Source: Tritrichomonas musculus (Eukaryota > Parabasalia > Tritrichomonadida > Tritrichomonadidae). Taken from it: a stretch of DNA of 64,000 nucleotides. The notes under the pieces were generated by a model. That model was not told the origin of the DNA and ran no database searches. It saw only the letters and a program-made list of their open reading frames with translations. The stretch spans positions 5,022,001-5,086,000 of the forward strand of contig JAPFFF010000012.1 of the NCBI GenBank assembly GCA_039105265.1, read 5' to 3'. Shown piece after piece: positions 1 through 8,996 of the stretch. Position 1 is the stretch's first letter. Each line of letters opens with the position of its first letter. A program made the position numbers and the translations under genes.

Positions 1-266
1 AATATGCTTTTTTTAATATCTTTTTAAATTTATTTATATTTATTAATTACCGTTTACAATATAATATTATAATAATATGGAAATTAATGGATTTGAGATA
101 AAATAGAAAAAAAATAATTTTTGTATGAAAGGTTATAATTTGAATTAATTATTAACAAAAATTCAATACATTAAAATAATTATAAATATCTGTATTTATA
201 AAGTTATTTCTATTTAATATAATATAATATTTAATAATAAAAATCATTATATTAATAAAAGATAAA
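1..266. other. AT-rich 3' flank, no gene seen
   Basis: This is very AT-rich non-coding DNA downstream of the leftward BTB/discoidin gene. I see no RNA gene, repeat or regulatory motif that I can support. Confidence 0.5.
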
Positions 267-1727
267 TTACTTTGAATATAATATTCCAAAATATTCAAGA
301 GCCGATAATGTTAAGAAATAATAATTTCCTTTTTGAGTATTAGGTCCTGTTTCTCTAATTCTAAGATACCTAAATCTTTCATTTGGATTTAATTCTGTTT
401 GAATTTCAAAGGTATGAGCAACATTACTGTCATCAAGGACAGTAACATTATTTCTTTCATCTAAAATTTTCCAATCATCATCATTATCAGTGTTAGATCC
501 TTCTATTACCCAATTTTTTGGATGATTGTCTCCTTTTCCACCTTCAGGGCGTGTTCTGATTGTATAAAACGTCGGTCTAACAGAAGAATCTAGAAAATCG
601 TACTTGAGCCAAGAATTTGGTTCATTTTTAGACTGGAAATAATGATAAATATCGTCAAAATCGACAGCATATTTTGAAACAACATCGTTTCCATTTGTTG
701 GAGAAGATGTAACTTTAACTGTACCATTTTCACTAACATTCCCTCCTGTTTCTTCGGTTAATTGATGGATAATGCCTTGGAATCCATGGCTTTCGTCGCC
801 ATCAAAATCTATATGATGATCTTTTAATGAATAACGTTCCTTTCTGAAATAACGGTTTTTCTTTTGTTGTTCATTTTTTTGTGAATAATTTATATAAAAG
901 CATGGATAAAGCTTGCTCCATAGTAACTTTGTCATTTTCGTTGATTCGAAGTTTTCAACAAATTCTTGGAACTTGCTTTCACTTAAAGATAAGAAATCAA
1001 TAGCTTCGTAGAATGAGGTAATATTAATATTTTCTTCTGAATCTTGGTTTTCTTTTTCATCTTCAGCTTCTTCTTCATCATTAATGAATATTTTCTGAAT
1101 AAATGTCAATAAAGAATCTTCATTTTCTAATTGGAGATTTTTATTAGTAATGATGGAATATAAAATTGGTTTTGGGAGTTGCAATAATTTTTCTTGTTCA
1201 ATTGAATGGAAATTGCTTGCAATATAATCAATAATATTTTGGTAATTATAAGAATGCAATTGAGTTCTATTTTGTTCATAATAAAATAATAAATCTTGTA
1301 AATAAAAATCAAGATTTGTTTCATTGATTTCATTTTTCAAATTTTCATTGATCATTGTAAATAATTCATTATTTTGAAGTAAGACTGAAATAATTCTCAT
1401 CTTAAAGGTTTGCTCTTCATTCATTTGAATTGGAAGTCCAAATGATATTTGCTTCAATAATGAAACCATGTCTTCACTCATAATCTGTTCAATCTGAAAT
1501 TGTGATTTTGATTTGCCAAATTTGCAATCTTTAAAATATATTGAACTAATTGTTGGATCTGAAGTGTGAAGCTTTGAAGCAGCAGGTGATACAAAATCTG
1601 CATAAATTGGATTCATTTTTATGACTTTTTGTCCAAATATGAATCGAAATTCATTATCTTCTTGACAAGCATTTGGAACAATGTTTTTTATGCCATCAGA
1701 AGAAAGTTTGATTGAATTGCCTGACAT
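267..1727 (-). CDS. BTB-like / discoidin (F5/8 type C) domain protein
   Basis: The protein has 486 aa. The N-terminal 130 residues look like a trichomonad BTB/POZ-type module: a FRFIFGQKVIKMN strand-turn, then FVSPAASKLHTSDPT, the usual position of the conserved helix. A helical BACK-like middle follows, then an acidic linker at about 218-235, rich in E and D. Residues about 305-485 form a discoidin/F5/8-type C fold, with WLKYDF, FYTIRTRP, NWVIEGSN and the closing FRYLRIRETGPN strand before a final LSALEYFG. This architecture is a large lineage-specific family in trichomonads. Discoidin folds bind glycans or lipids and BTB domains mediate oligomerisation or ubiquitin-ligase recruitment, but the role of this member is unknown. 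There is no signal peptide, so it is probably intracellular. ATG at 1727 is the first Met and lies 27 nt after an initiator-like TCATTT. Confidence 0.85.
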   Translation of the reverse strand: MSGNSIKLSSDGIKNIVPNACQEDNEFRFIFGQKVIKMNPIYADFVSPAASKLHTSDPTISSIYFKDCKFGKSKSQFQIEQIMSEDMVSLLKQISFGLPIQMNEEQTFKMRIISVLLQNNELFTMINENLKNEINETNLDFYLQDLLFYYEQNRTQLHSYNYQNIIDYIASNFHSIEQEKLLQLPKPILYSIITNKNLQLENEDSLLTFIQKIFINDEEEAEDEKENQDSEENINITSFYEAIDFLSLSESKFQEFVENFESTKMTKLLWSKLYPCFYINYSQKNEQQKKNRYFRKERYSLKDHHIDFDGDESHGFQGIIHQLTEETGGNVSENGTVKVTSSPTNGNDVVSKYAVDFDDIYHYFQSKNEPNSWLKYDFLDSSVRPTFYTIRTRPEGGKGDNHPKNWVIEGSNTDNDDDWKILDERNNVTVLDDSNVAHTFEIQTELNPNERFRYLRIRETGPNTQKGNYYFLTLSALEYFGILYSK

Positions 1728-1750
1728 TTGGTTAAGTTATCTTATTTAAA

Positions 1751-1756
1751 AAATGA
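1751..1756 (-). promoter_or_regulatory. Initiator-like TCATTT
   Basis: On the minus strand this reads TCATTT, matching the trichomonad initiator TCA(+1)Y(T/A). The predicted +1 A at 1754 is 27 nt before the ATG of the BTB/discoidin gene. That is slightly farther than usual for trichomonads, so confidence is moderate. Confidence 0.4.
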
Positions 1757-1960
1757 TTAAATAATGAGTTAGAGGTAATTTTAAGGATTATATCATGATA
1801 ATATATTTTTTGAATGGTAAAATAAAATAAATTTATTGAAAATATTCATGTGGAAAAATAATCAATTGAATTTATCTTAAATTAATTGAGAGAAATAATA
1901 TTTCAAAAAAAAGAAAAAGTATTGAATTATTTGCATTCAGAAAAAAGTTTTATCTGATGA

Positions 1961-2820
1961 AAGGTCGTACAACTGAATTTTAACAGTAAAACTCAATGAT
2001 TGGTTTGTTTAAACCAATTATATTTTATTATAATAATAATAATCAGTTTTATAAATATTTGCATCGTACAAAATTCAAATTAAAATAAAAACTAAAAGGA
2101 TATAAGTATATATAAAATTTTCTTCAGAAAATAAATTTGAGTATTTTATCTCAATTTATTTTAATTATTTTTGATAAGAATTTTATAACACTTTATAAAA
2201 ATTTAGAATAGCGATAACTTTTTATATAATTTATTTTAATCATTAATTCTTTTGATATCTTTTTATATGCTTGTAAAACATTAAGTATTATATAAAAATA
2301 GTTATTATTATTGAAAAAAAAAAATTCATTTTTTAGCCAAAAATGCAGAAAAATTGAATTTGTTGAATTATTAAATGATGATTTTAAAAAAATTGGACGT
2401 TACAGGAGCCAAATGACGAATACAATTTTATTTATGTGCATTTACTTTCTAATATATTTGAATTTCATTCTAAATCAAATGTCAGTTTTTTCTAAAAATG
2501 AAGATTTAGTTGATTGGTTTCATAAATATAAAAAGTTTAATATTTCAATTACTGAAGGATTTCGTCAAAAAGTAAAATATTATTTGTATAACACATAGTA
2601 TATCCATTCAAATGACATCTATATTTTTTAAATGATGCAAATATATAAGAAATCGATATATATTGAATTTTAATTAAAGTCTTTATTTCAACCATTACAT
2701 TTTATAATATTGGATATAAAATATATAAATTATATATTATAATTATTAAATAAATTATTTATTAAGATAAATATAAATTTATTTAATTTTATTTTTTATT
2801 CAATTTAGTTGTACGACCTT
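1961..2820. mobile_element. 860-bp inverted-repeat DNA transposon with 10-bp target duplication
   Basis: The ends are inverted repeats, AAGGTCGTACAACTGAATT on the left and the complement of AATTTAGTTGTACGACCTT on the right (about 18 of 19 paired). The immediate flanks are identical: TATCTGATGA at 1951-1960 and at 2821-2830. A 10-bp duplication fits the Mutator-like (MULE) range of 9-11 bp. If the terminal base pair is assigned differently, an 8-bp hAT-type reading (ATCTGATG) is possible. The interior is AT-rich. Its only open frame, about 2311-2598 on the plus strand, begins without ATG and resembles nothing I know, so the element is probably non-autonomous. Confidence 0.85.
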
Positions 2821-2830
2821 TATCTGATGA

Positions 2831-3667
2831 TACAAATTGAATGGTCTTTTCTCAATTTTCATAGACGATATGAGATAAAAAAACTTTATCATATTTTAAT
2901 AGTAAAAAAAGTAATATATTATAAATAATAAAAGGGAATGATATGAAATGATGGATTGAATTAAAATTTAAGCAAATTTCATTTAAACGTATCTATTATT
3001 AAATCGAACAATATATTATTTTCTAATATTATATCCATAAGCAAGTAACTTAAAATTCTTTGATATTTTGCTCTCTGTATCCATTTTTCCTGATTAATAA
3101 TTTTAAAAAAAAGCATAATTATTATTAATTATTTTACATTTCCTAAGAAATTTAATTAAATTTCAAAACACAGCTATATATAAAGATATTTGTTCTATTT
3201 ATAAAGATATTTGTTCTTTATATTAAATATTTTCTAAATTCATGTTTTGAGCTTTGTTTTTTGTTTTAAATATCATGAGATACTATCAAATTAATAGAGA
3301 TATGTACAGCTTAATATTTAAAACATGAAAGAATATTTTAACGTAAAATTAATGACTAAAAGAAAATAAAAAAATCATGCATCTGTATGTTTTTTTAAAT
3401 GTAAAATACTAATTTAAATGTAACCATTTTTTCATCAAATTATTTTAAGTTTAATGTTGAAATTTAATTATCTTAACATTTACTTTGTGATAAACAGTTT
3501 TGTTTATAAATTTATAACCAGTATCACAAAATATTATATTTTTTTTAATCATATTCAATTTTAAAAAAAGAAGTAATTAGATATCGTGTTATCAAATTAT
3601 AAATAAATTTCTGAGAGAATTGGAGTTATTTTGAAACTATTCGTTACCACAAAAACAATTTTATCTC
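2831..3667. other. AT-rich intergenic DNA, no gene seen
   Basis: No open frame, RNA gene or paired terminal repeat that I can support. The sequence is dominated by A/T runs and ends in a run of 21 A at 3668-3688. Confidence 0.4.
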
Positions 3668-3688
3668 AAAAAAAAAAAAAAAAAAAAA
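3668..3688. repeat. Homopolymer A21
   Basis: Uninterrupted run of 21 adenines. It lies at the edge of the decayed repeat-like segment that follows. Confidence 0.9.
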
Positions 3689-4187
3689 CGATATCTTAAT
3701 AATGCAGATCGTTGTCCAATATTAAAAAGTATTCCAAAACAAGGTGGATAAGTTTATAAGAAACTTTTTCCTTGTAGTATATTGTAGGCCTAGTGTGGCT
3801 CAGCATGTCTTTAATTATTTTATTTGAGAACTTAATCATAAAATTCTCTAATGAATTTGAAGATCAATCTTTTTCTCAAGAAAAGGTCATATCTATTGAA
3901 GAAATTACTTTTATAAAGCAATTGATTGAAGCATATAAATAGTTAGATATGGTAGTGGGTGTTTCACACCACACTACACACATGAAACTCACACTTTTTG
4001 TTGATTTTAATAACGAAAATGACAAAATGGCAATCAATTAGCAATGTCATGATTTACGTATCGTGGCGTGTATTTTTAATGTATAACCTCGACGTCAGAG
4101 CTGTTGGTGATGATTTCATGTGTTGCTATCATAACAATGAATGATATGATATAACAATGAATGAAATATAATTTATTGATATCATAA

Positions 4188-4451
4188 ATGAAACGATTAA
4201 CTGACCCAATCGATTACACATCAATACCAAAAGAATACGAGCGAATCGAATTAATTTATTTTCAACCATTGAGTGTTCTGTTGAAACGAGATGACAATTC
4301 ATTGAGTCAACAAATGAAGAAATTGAAAGAAGAGGCAAAAATAAAAATATTCACTGATGAAACGTTTAATATTGATGAATATATAATAGATGAATGTTGT
4401 AAAGGTCGAACATATAGATTGATTTATAACCCAATCAAAAATAATAAATGA
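4188..4451 (+). CDS. Small ORF, unrecognised, 87 aa
   Basis: An ATG-initiated ORF of 87 codons (MKRLTDPIDYTSIPKEYER...) with a plausible soluble composition, in the decayed segment. I do not recognise it. It directly abuts the next small ORF, whose ATG overlaps this stop, so both may be pieces of one former gene. Expression is doubtful. No initiator-like motif is close upstream. Confidence 0.3.
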   Translation: MKRLTDPIDYTSIPKEYERIELIYFQPLSVLLKRDDNSLSQQMKKLKEEAKIKIFTDETFNIDEYIIDECCKGRTYRLIYNPIKNNK

Positions 4452-4681
4452 TTTTTTTATTGATGTCTAAAATGACTGAAATTGATTTCACCAATTATAA
4501 ACAAACACCTATTATTAAATCAATGACGAAATCGAAGTCTATTGAAAATCTACAATTGACAGACACTAAACCAAGAGCTGAAACAAAGCGAGGAAGAAAA
4601 AGCAAATACGCTAATGATGAAGAGAGAAAAGAAGCAAGGAAGAGACAACAGAAAGAATATCGTCAACGTAAAAAAAAATGA
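4448..4681 (+). CDS. Small basic ORF, 77 aa, repeat-associated
   Basis: The C-terminal half is a highly basic, probably helical segment: a KRGRKSKYANDEERKEARKR stretch followed by QQKEYRQRKKK. Such a Lys/Arg/Gln-rich helix could bind nucleic acid or be a nuclear localisation patch, which is inference only. I associate short proteins ending this way with repeated ORFs in trichomonad genomes but cannot name a family. An internal ATG at 4463 is an alternative start. It may be a remnant of a larger coding region together with its upstream neighbour. Confidence 0.3.
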   Translation: MIFLLMSKMTEIDFTNYKQTPIIKSMTKSKSIENLQLTDTKPRAETKRGRKSKYANDEERKEARKRQQKEYRQRKKK

Positions 4682-5157
4682 ATTGATAGAAATGAAAAAA
4701 CAAATTGAAGAACATAAATAAATTTATTTACTTATGATATCTCCAACGTTTGCATCAGTTGATGATTTGATTTTGATTGTGATGAATAACGTACTTCAAA
4801 CATCATTCCTCTATCTCAATGAGAGATTTGCTAATGGAATGCTTCTTTAATACAGAAAAAGAAGCGTGCTTAAGAATTAGATATTTAATAATTCTTGACG
4901 AATCACATTATATTCAAAAAAGGTTCAAAGAATCTGATGAGGAACAAACAGCCATTAACATGCTTTATAAAGAAACTGAAAAGATTAGATAGAAAAAAAT
5001 TGAAGACCAATATATGCTGATCAATCAAATATAAACTCAAATTCAAACAAATGTGATTTATATAAAAACTTTCAAGAAAATATGTTAAGCGAAGTTTCAG
5101 AAAACAACTCAGAATATAACCCCAATGAGTGGATAGATTTTTTTGATAGAAAATTTA

Positions 5158-5158
<1 letters not shown>

Positions 5159-5215
<57 letters not shown>
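5159..5215. repeat. Homopolymer A57
   Basis: About 57 consecutive adenines. Open frames read across it on either strand (poly-Lys or poly-Phe) are artefacts of the run, not genes. Confidence 0.9.
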
Positions 5216-5217
<2 letters not shown>

Positions 5218-6499
5218 GTTGAATTTTTGGCTTCAGAAAGTTTAATAATTAAATATCCAAATTTTTCAAAATTTGTCAAGAAATTCATGTTACATTCGTT
5301 CACATCTCTTTTCGTTGAAAGATGCTTATGTCGTGACAGGCTGACAATGACTAATAAGCATGCTTCAATGCTATCAATCATGAAAATATAAATTTATAGC
5401 AAAATAACGTTAGTTGAACCTTTATTTTTGGAGTAAGGATTGCATCTTTGTGAGATCGTGGTGCTAGAATGTCTTCAATAAAATTGAAATGTTCAAGAAA
5501 TTTTAGAATGGAAAAATAAGTCATTAAATGTATCTTATCATTAATGTCTTCTTCAATGATTTCTTTGGCTGTGACCGTTGCTCTTCTCTGACTTCTTTCT
5601 TCTTCTTCATGATGATCATTAGGATCTCGATGTTCAATTTGAACTGCATTTAAATGATCTCTCTCTAAGATAGAATAGTGAAAACAAAATGGTAGCCATA
5701 ATCATATGGTTAAAGTTTATGAAAACGAGTTTTGGATGTGCTTATAGGGGAGCACCTCTTTTTATTACTTCTCATTTTGAAAATAAATTCGATGTCAAAC
5801 TTTTGAGAAGTATGAAACTAATATATTCGAATATTGTATCTTACCCAGACTTGACTTAGAATTTATAACAGATGGAATTTTCGTATTTATATGACTTTAC
5901 ATCCCTCAAACTATCAGTTGGTTTAGAAAATTTATTTATAATTTCAATTTCGATATTCTCAATAAAGTTCTTCAATGAAAGCTCGTTGCTATGAGGATTT
6001 TCATTTTTGAAACCACTTTACTCTATAAATTTTCCACTTTTAAGCACATTAAAATATTATCTTCTGGGAACTCCCTATCAAGGAAAAACCTTACCACTTT
6101 TAATTTATCAGATTTTTCTTTTAATAGATTTCATTAGGATCGAAGACCTCAGATTTCTTGTTTTAAATTTTCAATTTCTAAGATTAATTTATTTTTACAT
6201 GAAATTGTTCTCATTATTTCTTTTGTTTTCAATGATTTACAAATATTTTCATTTTTTTGGAAATATCTTTATTTACAATCTATAAAAATTTAATATTTTC
6301 TCAAATATAATTAGATATTTATGTATATAAAATTTTAGCAAAATAAAAATATACGATAAGTCCAGGAATGAAAGATTTTTCGCCTTCTCAAAACATCACA
6401 TCACCAAAGATTTCATAAAAATGGTTTTTCCGTAATAAAAAAAGATTTTTGATCATTTTGAGCTCTTTTTTCTAATATTGTAGTTAACTCTGAAAAATA

Positions 6500-6519
6500 T
6501 TTTTTTTTTTTTTTTTTTT
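6500..6519. repeat. Homopolymer T20
   Basis: Run of 20 thymines in AT-rich intergenic DNA. The rest of 6481-6725 holds no gene that I can see. Confidence 0.9.
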
Positions 6520-6720
6520 ATAATTAATGTTGTATTGAGACTTTTAGAAAAAAAGTAATATATGGTCGTTTCTTTTAAATTTAGTTATAATTTATTTTTT
6601 TCAGATTAACATATTTATACAAATTTTAAATTTATATAAAATTTAATTTTTTTATTTAATATAATAAGATAATTTCATTTTTATATTTTTCACTAATTCT
6701 CACAAAAGTTAGTATCAATA

Positions 6721-6725
<5 letters not shown>

Positions 6726-6769
<44 letters not shown>
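6726..6769. repeat. Homopolymer T44
   Basis: Run of about 44 thymines, roughly 160 bp upstream of the acyltransferase start. Confidence 0.9.
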
Positions 6770-6770
<1 letters not shown>

Positions 6771-6925
6771 ATCTCTCTTGCTATCTAATTAGTCTGTAAA
6801 TATTACTCAGAAAAACAATGAAAATACTAGTTAAATATTGAATAAAATGCAATTAAATATTTGTTTTTTAAAAAGTTACATTCACTTCATTTTATTCATC
6901 AGATTTATTGAAATATTATTTGAAC

Positions 6926-6931
6926 TCATAT
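6926..6931 (+). promoter_or_regulatory. Initiator-like TCATAT
   Basis: TCATATTT fits the trichomonad initiator TCA(+1)Y(T/A). The +1 A at 6928 is 9 nt before ATG 6937, the typical short 5' leader, and decides the start of the acyltransferase gene. Confidence 0.6.
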
Positions 6932-6936
6932 TTCAA

Positions 6937-8190
6937 ATGCTAAAAACATCAAGGAAACTAAATGAATTAGAAAAATATTTTTTATATACAAAGGAAAATA
7001 TACAATTTGCAGTTGAAGTCAGTAAACCTGATTTGATACCAAAAGTTATTCGAAATATTAAAAATTATAATCTTGGCCTTCATTTAAAATTAGATGAGCT
7101 TAATTTTGTTTGGCATAATGACCCCATACCTATTCATACAATTCCATCCGGTATTAAAAATCCCAAAGAAGCATGCAATTTTGTAGATTCAATCAAATTT
7201 GATTACAACAACACTTTTTCAGTTATTGCAGCCAACGAAAAATTTGTTGCTGTTTCAGTTAGCCATATGGTTTGTGATGGTGGGTTTTTCAAAGATATAT
7301 ATGGAAAATTACTTGATGATAATTCTTATTCACTAAAACCACATGTACCTATGGTAGCTACAGACTTCTTTCAATCAGAATTAGCAAAAATTACCCAGCA
7401 AGACATAAAAAATGATCATGAACTAATGGGGCAAGTTACAACACTCAATTGGGGAAATAATTACAAACAATTATACACCGAAGAAAACCAAAATCTCAAA
7501 TGCAACTATTATGTTGATGAAAGTCCAGTAGAAGATTTCCAATTCCACAAATCGAAAGTAAATCTTAATGATTTATACACCTTTTCCTTAGCACTTTCAA
7601 TTATGGGCTTAAATGGTCAGTTGCATTCAAATTTTGGTACTAACACTTGCGTTGATTTACGTCAATTTATACCAATGAATAAACGCAATCCATTGAACAC
7701 TCAGAACACTTCTATCGTTTCAGTTGTTGTCGATAACGTCAAACCGAAAATGACGGTTAGAGAGGTTATCACTTCACTTCACCAAAAATTGATAGAAAGA
7801 TTAAATGATGGCTCATCTTATGCCACTCTTCAATGCTTCTTCAAAAATGACTTTCCTGCTGGCAAAGAATGCACTTCTAGTCCTGAATTATCAAATGTCG
7901 GACGGTTTCTTTCAAATGACGATTATGCAGCCAAAATTACTGACACTTGGATCCAGCAGATGAATCAGTCGAAGTACGTCGAAGGAAACGTTTTCTTGCT
8001 CTGCTTTTCAAAGATGAAAAACGGGAAAAACACACTCGTAACGAGGTTCCAACAGCCTCGCTCTGTGATGAGCAACGAAGAAGCAAACTTGATGATAAAA
8101 TCAATCATGCATTTGATGAAAGAAATGCCAGTCGACGTGTCTGTTCAAGAAGCTTATGACGAGTTGAGAAGGTTTCAAAAATCGGTTTAA
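6937..8190 (+). CDS. HxxxDG acyltransferase (condensation / alcohol acetyltransferase-like)
   Basis: The protein has 417 aa. The core motif SHMVCDGG places His110 and Asp114-Gly115 in the HxxxDG signature of the CoA-dependent acyltransferase superfamily (chloramphenicol acetyltransferase, NRPS condensation, BAHD, alcohol O-acetyltransferase). Length suits a two-lobed member: the first lobe contains the motif and the second begins near residue 200 (CVDLRQFIPMNKRNP). There is no BAHD DFGWG motif, so it resembles the alcohol acetyltransferase/condensation branch more. It presumably moves an acyl group from a CoA or carrier thioester to an alcohol or amine; the substrate is unknown. The frame is open further upstream, but the initiator at 6926 argues for ATG 6937. 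Without it, a hydrophobic 30-residue extension would be added. The last 250 bp are richer in GC. The stop is TAAA, the form associated with trichomonad polyadenylation. Confidence 0.75.
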   Translation: MLKTSRKLNELEKYFLYTKENIQFAVEVSKPDLIPKVIRNIKNYNLGLHLKLDELNFVWHNDPIPIHTIPSGIKNPKEACNFVDSIKFDYNNTFSVIAANEKFVAVSVSHMVCDGGFFKDIYGKLLDDNSYSLKPHVPMVATDFFQSELAKITQQDIKNDHELMGQVTTLNWGNNYKQLYTEENQNLKCNYYVDESPVEDFQFHKSKVNLNDLYTFSLALSIMGLNGQLHSNFGTNTCVDLRQFIPMNKRNPLNTQNTSIVSVVVDNVKPKMTVREVITSLHQKLIERLNDGSSYATLQCFFKNDFPAGKECTSSPELSNVGRFLSNDDYAAKITDTWIQQMNQSKYVEGNVFLLCFSKMKNGKNTLVTRFQQPRSVMSNEEANLMIKSIMHLMKEMPVDVSVQEAYDELRRFQKSV

Positions 8191-8579
8191 AAAAGAATTT
8201 TGATTTCTTTTATTTTTAATTGCTTCTCTTAAATTTAGTTATATATATTAAAATACTTGATCTAAAAAGGTTTTTAATCTATGTTAACTTCTTTGATTGG
8301 ATCCTGTTTTTGGAAACATATTTAATTTTTATTATAGGATTATTTTATTTGGATATATATTCGTAAAGAACTCGAAAATAATTCATGAATACAAGTATTT
8401 AAGCACTTGGATTTGATTAAAAAATTAATATAAAAAGAGTTTTTTTAAAGATAATGATATTTCAAAAAAAAGAGGATATTATTAAATTATTGATGTAATT
8501 TAAACTGATTAATGTTAAGATATTATCATGATAAAGTGTTGTAATGTTAGATACTTGAAAAATTAACGATTTTTAAGAT
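8191..8579. other. Intergenic, no feature seen
   Basis: AT-rich spacer between the acyltransferase and the glycine-rich micro-ORF. Nothing supportable was found. Confidence 0.4.
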
Positions 8580-8690
8580 ATGTTGCAAACTACTGGAGGA
8601 GGAGGTGGTGGTGGGCCATATCCTGGCGGTGGCGGAGGAGGTGGACCGTACATATCTGGCGAGTCAAAAGATGACTCATTTTCAAATTAA
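8580..8690 (+). CDS. Glycine-rich micro-ORF, 36 aa
   Basis: An ATG-started ORF of 36 codons containing two copies of a (G)7-P-Y block (GGGGGGGPYPG and GGGGGGGPYISG), followed by a hydrophilic tail GESKDDSFSN. Its GGN-rich DNA is a sharp island of high GC in a very AT-rich region. A stop lies in frame just before the ATG, so the ORF is self-contained. It could be a tiny glycine/proline/tyrosine-rich protein or the surviving 3' end of a longer low-complexity gene. No initiator-like motif is close. No function can be assigned. Confidence 0.4.
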   Translation: MLQTTGGGGGGGPYPGGGGGGGPYISGESKDDSFSN

Positions 8691-8996
8691 TTTTTAAATA
8701 AAATAAAAAAATTCTTCAAATTATGAAAAGTATAAAACATCGTGACCCATCGTATTAAAAAAATCTTTTCTATCAAATATTACAACCAAAATGACATTAC
8801 CTTTTAATCAAATTTTTTTATATTGAAAAAATTCAATATTATATATTTAAAAAAATCCATCATCAATAAAAATAATCAGTTATAAATATTAATTTATATT
8901 AACAATATTCAAAAACATTAATTTGTTTTTTTTTTTGAAAAAATAAATATAAGAATATTACAACAAATATTTTACTAAAAAACAACACATTTAATT
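8691..8996. other. 3' flank of the BspA-like gene, nothing seen
   Basis: AT-rich spacer. No gene, RNA or repeat that I can support. Confidence 0.4.

Larger units (their letters stand above)
3700..6480. other. Decayed repeat-like segment with broken coding remnants
   Basis: This stretch has higher GC than its surroundings and many short coding-like fragments on both strands that do not join into genes. Examples are two small plus-strand ORFs at 4188-4681 and a minus-strand open stretch at about 5376-5700. The latter includes RDPNDHHEEEERSQRRATV and later FSILKFLEHFNFIEDILAPR, and lacks a start. A run of 57 A sits at 5159-5215. The pattern is that of an old mobile element or dispersed repeat in decay. 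I could not assign a family: a MULE-type transposon or a large virus-like (Polinton) element are both possible. No terminal repeats were found. Confidence 0.4.

Noticed and set aside
3781-3815. Stretch with GTGGCTCAGCATG resembling part of a tRNA
   Set aside because: No acceptor stem or anticodon arm could be paired around it.
5143-5391. Open frames running through the A57 tract on both strands (poly-Lys or poly-Phe)
   Set aside because: They exist only because a homopolymer cannot contain a stop. No start context or family resemblance.
6007-6285. 92-codon hydrophobic open frame
   Set aside because: No ATG start, Phe/Leu/Ile-rich as expected from AT-rich DNA or an antisense reading, inside decayed sequence.
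3700-6480. Possible Polinton or other virus-like element
   Set aside because: No capsid, polymerase B, integrase or terminal repeats could be recognised. Small ORFs alone do not support a family, so I left it as a decayed segment of unknown type.
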